Shown piece after piece: positions 11,084 through 22,101 of a stretch of 27,500 bases of DNA (position 1 is the stretch's first letter; every line of letters begins with the position of its first letter). The notes below the pieces were generated by a model that searched no databases, was not told the origin of the DNA, and was given only the letters and a program-made list of their open reading frames with translations. The position numbers and the translations under genes were made by a program. The stretch comes from Ophiothrix spiculata (taxonomy: Eukaryota > Echinodermata > Ophiuroidea > Amphilepidida > Ophiotrichidae), in the NCBI GenBank assembly GCA_000969725.1, contig JXSR01S005703.1, one strand, 5' to 3'.

Positions 11084-12380
11084 GATATCAATTTGAAAAT
11101 CAATGCCTGATGATATGATTTCTAAACGTTCTTGATCATCAGAATAAGGTTGAATCATAGGCGTGGTGGGGTTTGCATCCGGGCTTTTAAATCCGTGGTA
11201 ACGCGGCCGCTCCTTTCTCAGAAAAAAATAATGAAAGTCCCAGAAAAAAAAAATGGTAGGCTTCAATGTTTGTCACCCAGTCCCAGAACTTGTAACACTT
11301 GAGTTTTGGAGAAAAAAGTCAAAAGTAAGTCTCGAGTTATAATCTTAAGTCCTTCTTTAAGCTTCTTGTTCTATATCAATGTAATGTCAGTTATTTCTAC
11401 AATTTCTGACTTAATAAAATGCTGTATATAGGGCCTCAGAATGATGATTTTTTTGCTTTTAAAAAACCTAAAAATTAGGAACTTCCGGGGCGCTACCCTT
11501 GGATCCCTGCTCGTGATGCACACTTTGCGTGCATTTTTCATAAATCTCACAGAAAATTCGCATCAGCAATAAAGAAAGTTCCCAGAAAGGTTTATGGTTT
11601 GCATGTTTTTTCCAATCAATCATGACAAAGTTACTAATGACTATTTTGAAGAAAAAAAGTCAATCCAGAATCAATTTATCAATTGCACACAAGCTGCCAA
11701 GTTTTTTATTCCTCTCTTTTAAAAAAAAGAAGAAAAAATAATTGTGATGGGGAATTCCAAAAATTTATTACAATCAAATAGAAAAAATAGGGTTTCACAA
11801 TTGATTTGATATTCGAACCTTAGGATATTATCAGTATACCAATAAAGTTTTCACTTAAAAGTTTTTAACCTTTTAACTTTTATTAATACCGGTCGTAAGG
11901 CGATAATGACATATACGGTACATGCACCACAAGTAGTCGAAAAACACTAATTATTAATCAACAATTTTTAAAAGCGGCAATCATTATGGTTCTGAATATA
12001 CCTTCATTCTACCTTACATTTCTACTGCAATTTTAGGCATTACTAGTTTCAAATTTTAATAATGGGATGACAAATTAAAATCGTCTTCACAGGCAACCCA
12101 GTGTTGATAATACGTAAATGAATCACCATCTTTACTTTCAACATTTCAATATAGAGCCCTTGATTTCAACGACGGATACAATTTATGATGGTAAATTGAC
12201 ACCGCAATGTAACTGAGCCAATTTGAAAACTGCACTCATTCTTTGGAAGATTAAGGGAATCCATCCAGAATCAGCAATTTAGTCTTTTCAAAGTAAGATA
12301 AATTTTCAGATCAGTATTGTGGAAGATGTTTTGAATTCATATCAAAATATGGAACTCCACTTTTGCCTCTTTGGTCACAG
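11084..12380. other. AT-rich stretch without a recognised gene
   Basis: Some locally GC-rich patches lie at about 11160-11215 and 11485-11535, but I find no coding exon, RNA gene or clear repeat. Confidence 0.45.
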
Positions 12381-12780
12381 TGGTCTAAAGGTCAGATTAT
12401 ATTTTATCCCGTTGCGGTGCGTTTTGCACGGTAAGGGTACTGGTAGTGACATAATTTAAAGGTTGAAGCTGAGATTCAATTTTGTCCGTTCATTTTTAAT
12501 GCGGTTACATTTCATCATCTTCTCCGATTCAAGTAAACGCATGTGTTTCTAGATAGCCGTACCGCAAACGGACCGGATAAAAGCAATCACTCTTGCTAAA
12601 AACCAATATATCGATTCAAAACGCACCGCATTGAAAACGGACAGTCATAATTGAATCTCAACTTAAACCCTATACCATTAAATCATGTGCTTTAAATTAT
12701 ACAACTACCAGTACCCTTACAGTGCAAAACGCACCGCAACTGAACCGCAAACGGATAAAAGGAATCTGGCCTTTAGACCA
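12381..12780. mobile_element. 400-bp doubly palindromic MITE-like element
   Basis: The outer arms at 12381-12447 and 12704-12780 share TGGTCTAAAGG(T/C)CAGATT and GCACCGCAAC, and GTAAGGGTACTGGTAGT pairs with its complement. An inner inverted pair lies between them: GAGATTCAATTTTGTCCGTT and AACGGACAGTCATAATTGAA. The ACCGCAAACGGA motif recurs at about 12561 and 12743. The frame at 12722-12922 crosses its edge and is not a gene. Confidence 0.7.
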
Positions 12781-14176
12781 GAGAGGTGCAAGACAGCTTG
12801 ATACCTTTTCTTGTGTCGATAACACACACAAGACCCCAACAACTGTCGTGGTTAGGCCAACAACGAGTGCATTAGGTATTCAAACACACGCTACAGAGTT
12901 CTTCATCAAAAATCGACAATGATGCATCCATGCATCCCCCCTATTTTTATTACACGAGGGTGGCTTTAGTCACCCGAGCATGACAAAAATACACCGACGC
13001 CTCGGATGCAGAGATGTTGATTGACGATGAACAACTCACGAGGCGTGTTTGAAATTACATTCTAAATGTTTTCACTTTAACAGATTGTCATAAAATATTC
13101 AGTAGAATCTGAAGCAAAATGCCCCTTTTTAATGTTTTTTGACGTTATTAACTGTTTCCAAGCACCAGGCCTTGCACGTACTCAAACTTCCCGACGCGCA
13201 TTAACGGTGCGCCGACCTATGCGTACTGCGTAGACGCACTGCCATGAGAGCTGTACTGTGCATTACGCGCTAATTTGAATATCAACTGTGGGTTCATCAC
13301 AAATCAACAAAGGTACGCTCCTGTACAAGGAGATACGGTGAGTTGTTGGATAGTCCATCATGGATCATTACCTACCGCCATCGAAATCAAAAGCTCCTTA
13401 TTTTTCAAAATAGTACATAAGGCAGATCTAGTAAAGCTTACCTAAGACCATTACAAATATATCTACATTTGACTAACCATTAATCTATACAAGTATTTTT
13501 CAACAGTTTTATTCTCCACAAGCTATAAATGTTTGGAGATTAATATCACACACTTTTTTATCATCATATCATTACCATCATCAATTTCATCATGTTTTTT
13601 TGTTTACAACATTTGAACAAGGATATTATTAGCATACATGTTTTATTACGTTACATTACAAAGAACTGTTATATTGTGTCAAGTTAGCATAAGATCAGAA
13701 TTACTACAATGTACATTGAAGGTCAAATATAGTTGCAACTGCTTGCAAGAGACTGATGACCCGAGCGCATTGGGGAGCTGTTTAAAAGGCAATATCATAA
13801 CCTAAGTGCTGATAGGTCTGTACCAATGGCCATGGCTGCAAATGGCCTAGTGTGAGGCGAAATGGTTCCGATGATTCATTTGTACGGCGGTAATAATAAT
13901 GGCCAGTACTATGGTGAATAGCGTATTTAAATGTCGTATATTATTATCAAACCAACTGGGACATAATCCATTTTGATTGAACAGTTCAGACAGGCTTGTA
14001 CAGGAATTCCAACCGGCAACATCACATGTACCGACAAGGATTTGACCGAGATTCTACTTTCTGCAGCAAGCAAACCAGCGTTCAGAAGCTGCAAGTCAGT
14101 AATGGTACGCTCAGATTTCAACATTCTTTGATTGCTGCCATCGGTTCGTTGTAAGTGTACAGACTGTGTACTGGTA
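12781..14176. other. non-coding stretch
   Basis: CpG-richer segments at about 12960-13060 and 13190-13280 include a small GGGTG/CACCC hairpin at 12957-12975. The 110-codon minus-strand frame at 13927-14259 runs into the repeat at 14177 and has no recognisable domain. Confidence 0.45.
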
Positions 14177-14345
14177 CAGTAGAACCTTGTTAACACAAAA
14201 ACCCTGATAACACAAAATTTTTGTTGGGTCCCAAGTATTGATTTCCTATGTAAAATCAATTGGATTACACAAAATCCTGATAACCCAAACTAAACTCTTT
14301 GGCTCCAGTGCATGATTTTGTCACGGTGTTAATGAGGTTCCACTG
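14177..14345. mobile_element. pogo/Tigger-like MITE
   Basis: CAGTAGAACCTTGTTAACAC at the left and GTGTTAATGAGGTTCCACTG at the right are inverted copies. Each end is flanked by TA (14175-14176 and 14346-14347). CAGTNGAACCTC-type ends and a TA target duplication are typical of the pogo branch of Tc1/mariner. It is 169 bp and has no transposase. Confidence 0.7.
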
Positions 14346-14424
14346 TAGATGCCAAGTGATCCACATGGACTCTGAATGCTCCATAACAAGCTATTGTAAC
14401 CATATTTGACTCTTATTCAATAAC

Positions 14425-14550
14425 TACAGTCATTGCCACAATTCCTCAAACAGCGTAAACCAAAATGCAGGGTCCAGGTTGTATTTATATCTCATCGGGC
14501 CCTGCATGCTGGATTGATGTTTAAATTGCCTGAGTAATTGTGACACTGAC
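14425..14550. mobile_element. MITE, divergent relative of the TTGGACAGTGTAAAC family
   Basis: The left half CAGTCATTGCCACAATTCCT pairs with the right half AGTAATTGTGACACTGACTA. The inner parts have GTAAAC, TGCAGGGTCC and GGGCCCTGCA, as in the family copies, but the outermost ends differ. Confidence 0.6.
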
Positions 14551-15486
14551 TATAATACGCTGTACATCATTCCACCTAATGTTAAGAGTGGTTTACACCA
14601 TATGACATGCCACACTTTAAAAGTTTGCAGTGTTCGGAAATGAACAAAAAAAGTGCACAAATCATGCAAAATCTTTACAAAAAAGCAAATTATAATATCA
14701 CGCTCAACGGTGACGTGGAGTGACATATATAGCGTCTATTTAAAAGGATACCAGTAAAATCTGCATAATCTGGTTGATTTCCACTAACAAGTATATTGCG
14801 GCATCATCAGACCTATGATTATGGAAATTTGATCTCTGGTGGACGAGGGTAATATGTTTATAAATATTTGATTATGAATATTCATGAGGCTATAAAGCTA
14901 TGATTACATGTTCAATTCTCTCTACATACTTTTGCAATAGATAGTACAGAGATCAAACTTCCACCCTTGAATGTTGATGCTAATAAAGTCGATATACTTT
15001 TCCATGGAAATAAAAGATTAAGGAGAATATATGATCTGATCAACCAGTTACTGTAAGCATATTAATAGTTTGGAAACTTGGTTATTTTGAAAGTGTGGTG
15101 TGAATAGACTACAAGTATATTAATAATTTACATGTTTTAAAATACTTGACTTTTTTATGTATGAAGTCAGTGCAAAAATGTCATATGTGTGAAAACACCT
15201 TTGAGTGGGATAAATGTATGAAGAAAGAAAATATGTCAAACATTTTTCATGTTGTATGGGAACTTTTTGACTGAAGTTGATTTTAATACAATTTCTGAGT
15301 CAATTTGATTCCAAAACATTCATATTGGGTTAATCCACTTATCAACTCCAGACTGTCCTGTGAAAGATTGTGGGTGCATTTCCCCTGATGAAACCCTTGC
15401 CCCCCCCCCTTTCGCCCCCCAAATGAAATTTGACTTTGTAAATGGGTCTATGGAGAACTCCTATTTTTGCTTTGTTCTCCCCCCCC
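14551..15486. other. AT-rich stretch without a recognised gene, ending in C runs
   Basis: No gene recognised. Runs of C at about 15402-15411 and 15480-15486 lead into the assembly gap. Confidence 0.45.
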
Positions 15487-15666
15487 NNNNNNNNNNNNNN
15501 NNNNNNNNNNNNNNNNNNNNNNNNNNNNNNNNNNNNNNNNNNNNNNNNNNNNNNNNNNNNNNNNNNNNNNNNNNNNNNNNNNNNNNNNNNNNNNNNNNNN
15601 NNNNNNNNNNNNNNNNNNNNNNNNNNNNNNNNNNNNNNNNNNNNNNNNNNNNNNNNNNNNNNNNNN
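15487..15666. other. assembly gap of 180 N
   Basis: All bases are N. Reading frames that cross it are artefacts. Confidence 1.
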
Positions 15667-16062
15667 CAAAATCTTTCACAAGGGCAGTCTTTCTTTCCGC
15701 AATTAGTCCAATGTAATCAGCAAAATTTGGTTTGACCTATACAGAAGAGCCAAGATATGCTGATAAAATTCACTTCTTGATTCCATAGATTTATGGTTAT
15801 GATATCATAAAGAGATAACAGTTAAAATGCTTTGACATTTTAACATGTGATATAAGGCGTGGTGTCATTGCCCAAAAGAAGTACATGTTTACCGAATAGC
15901 TGCTTTTAGTATCACATATTAGATCTTGGAAGATTTGAATATATTAAGGACCCCTTTGGAAATAAGCCTCAGGGCTTAAAGGGTTATGTATATGAAGATG
16001 TCAAAACAAATCAATTCGACCAAAGATCTTTGATTTGGCATGCTAATGATAATGCTATATAC
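15667..16062. other. non-coding stretch
   Basis: Nothing recognised between the gap and the next element. Confidence 0.4.
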
Positions 16063-16394
16063 TTAAAAGAGCATGGTCCGATTACCTCAACATTTTTTCA
16101 AACTTTTTGAGATTTTGGTACCAAAATGTTACTCATATTTTTCTCATAACCTGTGAAATTCACAGCTGAGTTATGTTCCGTTTTGGAGATATATACGAAA
16201 ATGTGCCTTATTATGGTAACCATAATTAATTTTACACAGTAACATAGAGGCAGCTCTGATATACAAAATTGTCTATAAAATCAAAACGGTTTGACCGGTT
16301 CAGCTGAAATTTGAAATTTAGACTTCTTGAGTGGTCATCTTACACATGTTCCCTGAAAACTAAATTTTGAGAAATCGGACCGAGCTCCTTTAAA
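16063..16394. mobile_element. 332-bp TTAA-bounded MITE, copy A
   Basis: The left end TTAAAAGAGCATGGTCCGAT and the right end ATCGGACCGAGCTCCTTTAA are inverted repeats, both edged by TTAA. The body matches, in reverse orientation, the element at 25510-26135. Shared stretches include CAAACTTTTTGAGATTTTGG, TACCAAAAT and AAAATCAAAACGGTTTGAC. TTAA would suit a piggyBac-type target, but the ends do not clearly show piggyBac termini. Confidence 0.8.
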
Positions 16395-16993
16395 CCCTGA
16401 GCAATGGACGCAATTTAATCCATGCTAGCTAAAATAAATTGATCGCTTCAAACAATAATGAACTGGTCATTCGTTATCCCGTCTTTTTGACATTATAACA
16501 GAACATGATATATGGCAGCTATTTGAAATATTCGCAGATACGACCTTTTTGATATTCCCATGCAAGGCTGTTAGGAAGTCTATTAAGTCTTGTCACTCAT
16601 ATAATAGCAGACACAGGAAGTATTTAGGCAATCCATGACATCAATATTAGGGGACACAGTTCACACAAGTTAATTGGCACGTGTGATAATTGTTGAACTG
16701 TGACTTGGATTCGTGTAATCACTCCTTGAAAATTTAGTCATAGATGTATGTGAAAGGGTAGATATCCCAGACAGGCAGAATGCTCAGCAAAAAATGTCTT
16801 GATATGACAAGATTTAGGGGAAACTGGAGCACATTTAACAGCCGTGATATGTTAGAAGATCATTATTTTGTTTTATAAGATCTTATATGTGATAGACCTA
16901 CTTGATAGGCCTACAACACTGTGCATCAAAAATTTCTAACCATGAATTCTACATGCCTGCAGATGAATTCAATTAACGTTTTGCAGATGAGAC
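16395..16993. other. non-coding stretch
   Basis: Nothing recognised except a TAGGCCTA octamer at 16906-16913. Confidence 0.4.
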
Positions 16994-17240
16994 TTAGGAC
17001 GTGTTCATACTGAAGAATTTAGTCATGACTATATTCATGCTCGTGAGCCACTCATGACCAAATTCCCAGTGTGAACGTAATTATAGAAGGTGTCTCGCTC
17101 GCGACTAAAAGTGACGCGCCATTAGTTTTAACATACAAGTCGTGTCCCAGTGTGAACGCAGCTGCTAAGTTGTCTCGCTCTAGAGCCGTTCACGAGCGAG
17201 AATATAGTCATGACCAAATTATGTGTGAACATGCCCTTAG
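16994..17240. mobile_element. Harbinger-like MITE, full copy
   Basis: After TTA at 16994-16996 the left end reads GGACGTGTTCATAC. The right end reads GTGTGAACATGCCC, followed by TTA. Inner arms containing TAGTCATGACTATATTC also pair. TTA target duplications and GGG/GGA-starting ends fit the PIF/Harbinger group. A truncated relative is at 9203-9352. The 88-codon frame at 17071-17337 lies mostly within this repeat. Confidence 0.7.
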
Positions 17241-17467
17241 TTGGTTAGCCAAATATTATCAGAAAACATTAATTCAATTCAACTGCAGGTATATAGAAGT
17301 CGAGAGTAAAAACTTCTCAAGATTTGATCCACTTTGAAGATGCATATAATGCCCAAATCTTTTTTGCTACCCACCAAGAGCTCATTCATCAAAATGAATT
17401 TCATATATTTTATTAACCAAACAAGGATCTTGTCAATGTCAGAAAATCACCTTAAATCTTTGCAACA

Positions 17468-17816
17468 TTCTAAGCTGTAATATTATTGGCTACAGAAGCA
17501 AATATTCCAAGCCAACAACCAATCAAGATTGCTGATACAAAGATCTTAATCAGCATAAATCAATTCCACATTTTAAGCTGCATTCTTATTGGCTACATGG
17601 GTGAGCATTTCTTACCAACAACCAATCAGGATTGCTGACACAAAAATTGTCCATGTGAGAACTATTTGTTCATTGGTCATAACTAACTTCATTTCATTCA
17701 TTGAACTAATCAAAGATCTTGACAGAAAAATCAGCTGTAAATTTTAAAGCTGTATTCTTAATGGCTACATGGTTGAGCATTTCTTACCAACAACCAATCA
17801 GGATTGCTGACACAAA
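17468..17816. repeat. three dispersed copies of a ~75-base CCAAT-bearing unit
   Basis: Copies at 17468-17541, 17570-17645 and 17741-17816 share TAAGCTG, TATTGGCTACA (TAATGGCTACA in the third), CCAACAACCAATCA and GATTGCTGA(T/C)ACAAA. The second and third are nearly identical. The first two contain an inverted ATTGG and all three a direct CCAAT. Spacing is irregular (about 102 and 171 bases). Confidence 0.85.
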
Positions 17817-18459
17817 TCCTGCTTTAGCACTGAAGATATTGTATGGTCAAATATGCTAAGGATTATTGACCAGCAGACAGTTAAAGAATTCTAGTAGACC
17901 CGGTACTTTATGAATTCCCAATCATAAAATTATTCAAAAATATAAAAAAATAATATTTACTTGGGTGTGTAGGCTTAATTCATTAATCATTAAGCTTATC
18001 AGCACCTACATTGTATCAAAACCATATTATTCATGCAAATCATATAGTGACTACATAGTAAAAAAAAGGACTGAAAAATTGACTTGGTGTATATAGATTA
18101 ATTTTACAATGAAATTTAATAAGAAATTCCACTTGGAAACAATCACATTATAATATTATGTACATAACTGCTATTTTTAAAAAGATATGCTTTAATAATA
18201 TATGTTATACGCTGCATTTGGAACTAGCTTGAACATGAAAAATGTGGCGAGTTGAAAGATTGAAAAGCTCTACTCAAAGCTCTACTCAAGATTGGCCAAG
18301 TGAACATAAATGACATGTCCTTATTACCACTTAGTAGCTGTTTCTAAAAGTTCAGACATTCTTATAATGAGTTACCAAATATTAGGCGCAACTGGTGTTG
18401 TTATCTGAAAATCCAATATATCCATTCAAATATATTTTCTACTAAAAACGGAGGCTTAC
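17817..18459. other. AT-rich stretch without a recognised gene
   Basis: No gene, RNA or clear repeat seen. Confidence 0.45.
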
Positions 18460-18746
18460 ACCCTGGTCACATAAGCTGCAAGAAGCCGCAACGCCGGTAT
18501 GACATCGGTATGACACCGCACAATGCTTGCGATGCTCGGTCGGACGCCGGTGGTTATGAGACCATAACTGAAGACATCGTATACAAGCCGCAGGGTTTTA
18601 ACTTGGAATTAAATTCTTGCGGCATGCTTACAGCGTCTCTAGGGCTCACAGACACCGGTCGGACACCGACCGGAGTCTGATCGGTGTCTGCTGGTATGAC
18701 GCCGTAAACACATCGTAACCTAGCCGCAAGGTTATGTGACCAGGGT
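18460..18746. mobile_element. 287-bp MITE-like element with CCCTGGTCACATAA ends
   Basis: CCCTGGTCACATAA at 18461-18474 is matched perfectly by TTATGTGACCAGGG at 18732-18745. The interior is GC-richer than the surroundings and carries repeated CACCGGTCGGACACCGACCG and GGTATGAC motifs. The 83-codon frame at 18554-18805 lies mostly within it and is not credible as a gene. Confidence 0.7.
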
Positions 18747-19090
18747 ATCAGTGATGAAAAATCAATGTCAAACATTTTGTTGGTTTTCATTAACCAAGTC
18801 TCCATTATGATTAGAAGCAGTAATGTTCAAGGAAGACTTATAGCCCAAAATATTTGGAAGCTCATTAAAAACAATCCATGGTGGAATTTCATCTCACTAC
18901 AACAAGCATGTTCAAAATAGCCTCAAACCACTCAATGTAATTTTTCTTTTTAATAGCAAAAAATATATCAGGGAAAAAATGCACTTGTAAAATCAAATGC
19001 TTCTTTACTATTTTTTTAAAAGATTATTTATTCTTTGTAAACTCTCTTTAATTATCATCATAAATGATAATTTTTTTTAGAAAAAACTAT

Positions 19091-19178
19091 TTTTGACTTT
19101 AATAGTGACTCAAAGCCATTAGGGTCATAATGATCTTTGACTTTGTCATGTGATGCAAGCCATTAGGGTCATAATGGT
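19091..19178. repeat. 44-bp direct duplication
   Basis: AAGCCATTAGGGTCATAATG occurs identically at 19113-19132 and 19157-19176. Each copy is preceded by a related TTTGACTTT segment. Confidence 0.8.
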
Positions 19179-19445
19179 ATCTTCACTAACAACTATGAAA
19201 CTTACAGTATCACTTTGAAAATATAGATTAATGGTAGATTATGGCAACAGAATTACAGATTATTATAGAAATCATCATTTGAATCACACAACCAAAGATT
19301 TAAATTGAAAGTTAGAAGATTTTCAGCGCTATTGCAGCTATAAGAATAAAATTATGAAATATTGAGAATCAATCACCTTCTTTCTTAAGTTTTTCTATTT
19401 GCAGTACAGTACGGGCCAGTGGTTGCCTTGGTTAAGTCAAGTTGT

Positions 19446-19515
19446 CCTATAGACCATGTTTGGACAGTGTAAACAAAAAGCCAGAATGCAGGGCCACAAT
19501 GTTTGTTTAAGCAAC
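19446..19515. mobile_element. MITE, TTGGACAGTGTAAAC family, truncated copy
   Basis: It begins CCTATAG, followed by TTTGGACAGTGTAAACAAAA and ATGCAGGGCC. No matching right half is found, so only about half of the element remains. Confidence 0.6.
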
Positions 19516-21719
19516 CAGCACCATGAATTTTTGTGCAGAATCAAAAATTTGGCAGACTAGTTGCAACCACTGACTTTGTACATGTATTACAAATAGTGAA
19601 AATCCCAATGAATGTTGCACTATATTATCTCGTAAATCCAAACGGAGAAATAATTCTGTGAAATCTGCAATATGTATTTCATGAATAAAACAAAACACTT
19701 TCAACTTGCATTGCCATAATTTGACATTTTGATGAAGTATTATATTTCCCAGATGAAGAAAATTTTATAATTTATATTTCCAAGAGTTATATATCAGATT
19801 GAACAAAAAAGAACTTGAATTGATGTTTTCTTCCTCTTATTTCTATCTTGTTTTCAATCTTATAATCATCAGTTTTGAGATAAGGTAAATCCCATTCTAG
19901 AGGCCTTAGCACTAAGTCACGAGTTAGCGCATGTGTCAGTGATTTGTAAGACACAAGGCAAGTTGTGGCATGAACGAACAAACGAGTCCTACTCACAACT
20001 CTAACGCATTTCCCTTGAAACTGTTTTCTAGGCCTACATTGGGTTGTCTCTCATCACAGAATGTATTCACTATGGCTGAGGAGCATACCTATTTTGTTGA
20101 TTGAAGCAAAATAAATATTTCGAAATCTTTCTGTTAACTAAATCAAAGTTAACATTTTGAGATCATTTTGTGAACTGAACCAAAAGTCTGACTAAAGCAT
20201 TTTGAGCTCATTCTGTGAACTCAAGTGTCTAGATTTTATTGTTGGTCAGTAATTTGAAAAATTTCAGAATCTTTAAAAACCAGAATTTTGAAAGTAATTT
20301 TGTAGAAGCTGTAAAAATCATGAAGAGGTTCATAATTTACTTAGAATAGCATGAGATTGAGCAAAACTGCTACTGGTAACTGAATCTTCACGACAGATCA
20401 ATTGGACTGAAAATGACAGTTGCTAGGGTTTGGAAAGCTCACTTTCAACTCTAAATTATAACTGCCTTTTTATTCCTGGACATTCTTGGCTCAAATAGGG
20501 AATGATATACTGGGACCATGTTCTGGTTACCATGTAAGTAATTTTAAGCTTACAGCCAAATACCTATCTCTGCTTAAATGTTGGACTACTTTTCTCAACT
20601 GATGATATTAATAAATATTATGGCTCTTTAAGTCTCAACTCTCTTCTTTTCAATCTTGAGATACAATTCATCAAAATGTCTTTAACCAACATCATTAGAA
20701 TGCAACATATACAGTCTATACTGGAATTAAATTATAGACTTTTAATGAGCGGTTTGTATACAGCGGTACAAGTGTTCGTAACATAGCAGTGAAGATAACA
20801 AAGCCCCCTTTGAAAATTCAAGATGAAATTCTAACATGACAAACTTATATGTCTATATAGAATTGCATCCATACAAAAGATGAACCAAAAGGCCTCTTCC
20901 TCTTCAAAACATATCGTGGACTTTGTCAGTAGTTTCTGATTATGCAAATTTCACATTAAAAGCCTGTGAGATACATATTAGGAGCATAATGGCAGATCAC
21001 ACAAATAACTTTAGAAGCCCTTCGCTTTTGATTATTCCTGGCACCAAATTATACAGCCATGTTTTGTTATACATAAGAGGCGGCCTCTTTTCGCTGTCTT
21101 AATGTTATCTGCTAAAAAATCATAAAGTCTTGTTTTGTATGCATTACGAGGCCCCTTCGCTAATCAAAGTTACAAGCGTTAAGCACGACGCGCTGCTTCG
21201 TATGTAAATTGATTATACTGTATGCATTGCATATCGGTGCTATTGGTTTACACCTTGCGAGACTACATAGACCCTGGATGCAAATTAACCCTTTTGTAGA
21301 GCGTACAATGCGGCTATTGTGCCGTCTGAAATCCCTGGTGTGAGTAGCATGTATTTCTAGCTTCATGTTATAATAACATGGGATATAATGTCAGCTTTGT
21401 GGCATATATTGCAAAGTTACATCCTGAACCATTGTTCATTTCATCATGTTGATAATATAGTGTTTTTTGATGTTTAGATGCTATGCATATTAGGCCAAAA
21501 AAAAAAATTGTTATCAGGAAAGCACCCAATTTTGCTCAGATTGGGTGTTTTTTGAGAAAATATTTTGAAAATAGTGGAAAATGCACCCAAATTTGATACT
21601 TTAGGTGCTTTTTAAAAAATTATTTTCTGACCGACCGACTCAATTTTTCAGAAATCCCACTTGCGGGCAACACAACAATTAAATTTTTTGGCCTTATTCT
21701 GGTCAAATCAAAATAGCTT
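19516..21719. other. AT-rich stretch without a recognised gene
   Basis: It contains a ~45-bp direct duplication (CATTTTGAG(A/C)TCATTTTGTG-type, at 20153 and 20198), a TAGGCCTA octamer (20029-20036), and a small hairpin around GCACCCAA/TTGGGTG at about 21523-21550. No reading frame shows a recognisable domain. Confidence 0.5.
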
Positions 21720-21878
21720 ATATGTGTACCACCGCGGCAAAAGGGTCCAGTTGTCGACTCCTACATGTTGCTCATTGTAGCATATCTGATGTATACAAAT
21801 ACCATACATTAGATATGCTACAAGGAGCAACATGTACGAGCCGACAACTGGACCCTTTTGCCGCGGCGGTACACATAT
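21720..21878. repeat. 159-bp nearly perfect hairpin
   Basis: The left arm (21720-21794) and right arm (21804-21878) are each 75 bases and match at 70 positions with no gaps, around a 9-base loop. The outer ends read TATGTGTACC and GGTACACATA, flanked by T/A bases that allow a TA target. The arms contain CCGCGGC and GTTGTCG, so they are GC-richer than their surroundings. Frames on both strands here exist only because of the palindrome. Confidence 0.93.
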
Positions 21879-21998
21879 TGAGTTTTTCAAATTACTCTAA
21901 TCAAAGCAAATTTCTTTATGTGAAATAATAATGGTCAAACATCATTTTTTTAAAAGCATATCACAAGAAACAATATTTTACTTGGCCTTGAAATTCAA

Positions 21999-22009
21999 GG
22001 TTCGACTCC
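21999..22009 (+). promoter_or_regulatory. isolated polymerase III B-box-like sequence
   Basis: GGTTCGACTCC fits the tRNA B box exactly. Flanking CAAGG/CCTGG could form a T-stem with one mismatch. No A box or tRNA fold is found upstream, so this is at most a relic of a tRNA-derived element, or chance. Confidence 0.25.
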
Positions 22010-22101
22010 TGGTTCAGGACATGAGATTTTGCAATGTATTTCAACAAAGTAAACGCCAGTCGCATAAATTCTATCACGAAATCGTCCATTACCTAGTGTG
22101 A

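Noticed and set aside
12957..12975. GGGTGGCTTTAGTCACCC hairpin
   Set aside because: Too short and isolated to support a regulatory or RNA role in animal DNA.
15360..15735. Frames of 72 to 118 codons across the N run
   Set aside because: They exist only because N codons are not read as stops.
21708..21928. Reading frames on both strands of 60 and 68 codons
   Set aside because: Both are products of the 159-bp palindrome and have no protein similarity that I recognise.
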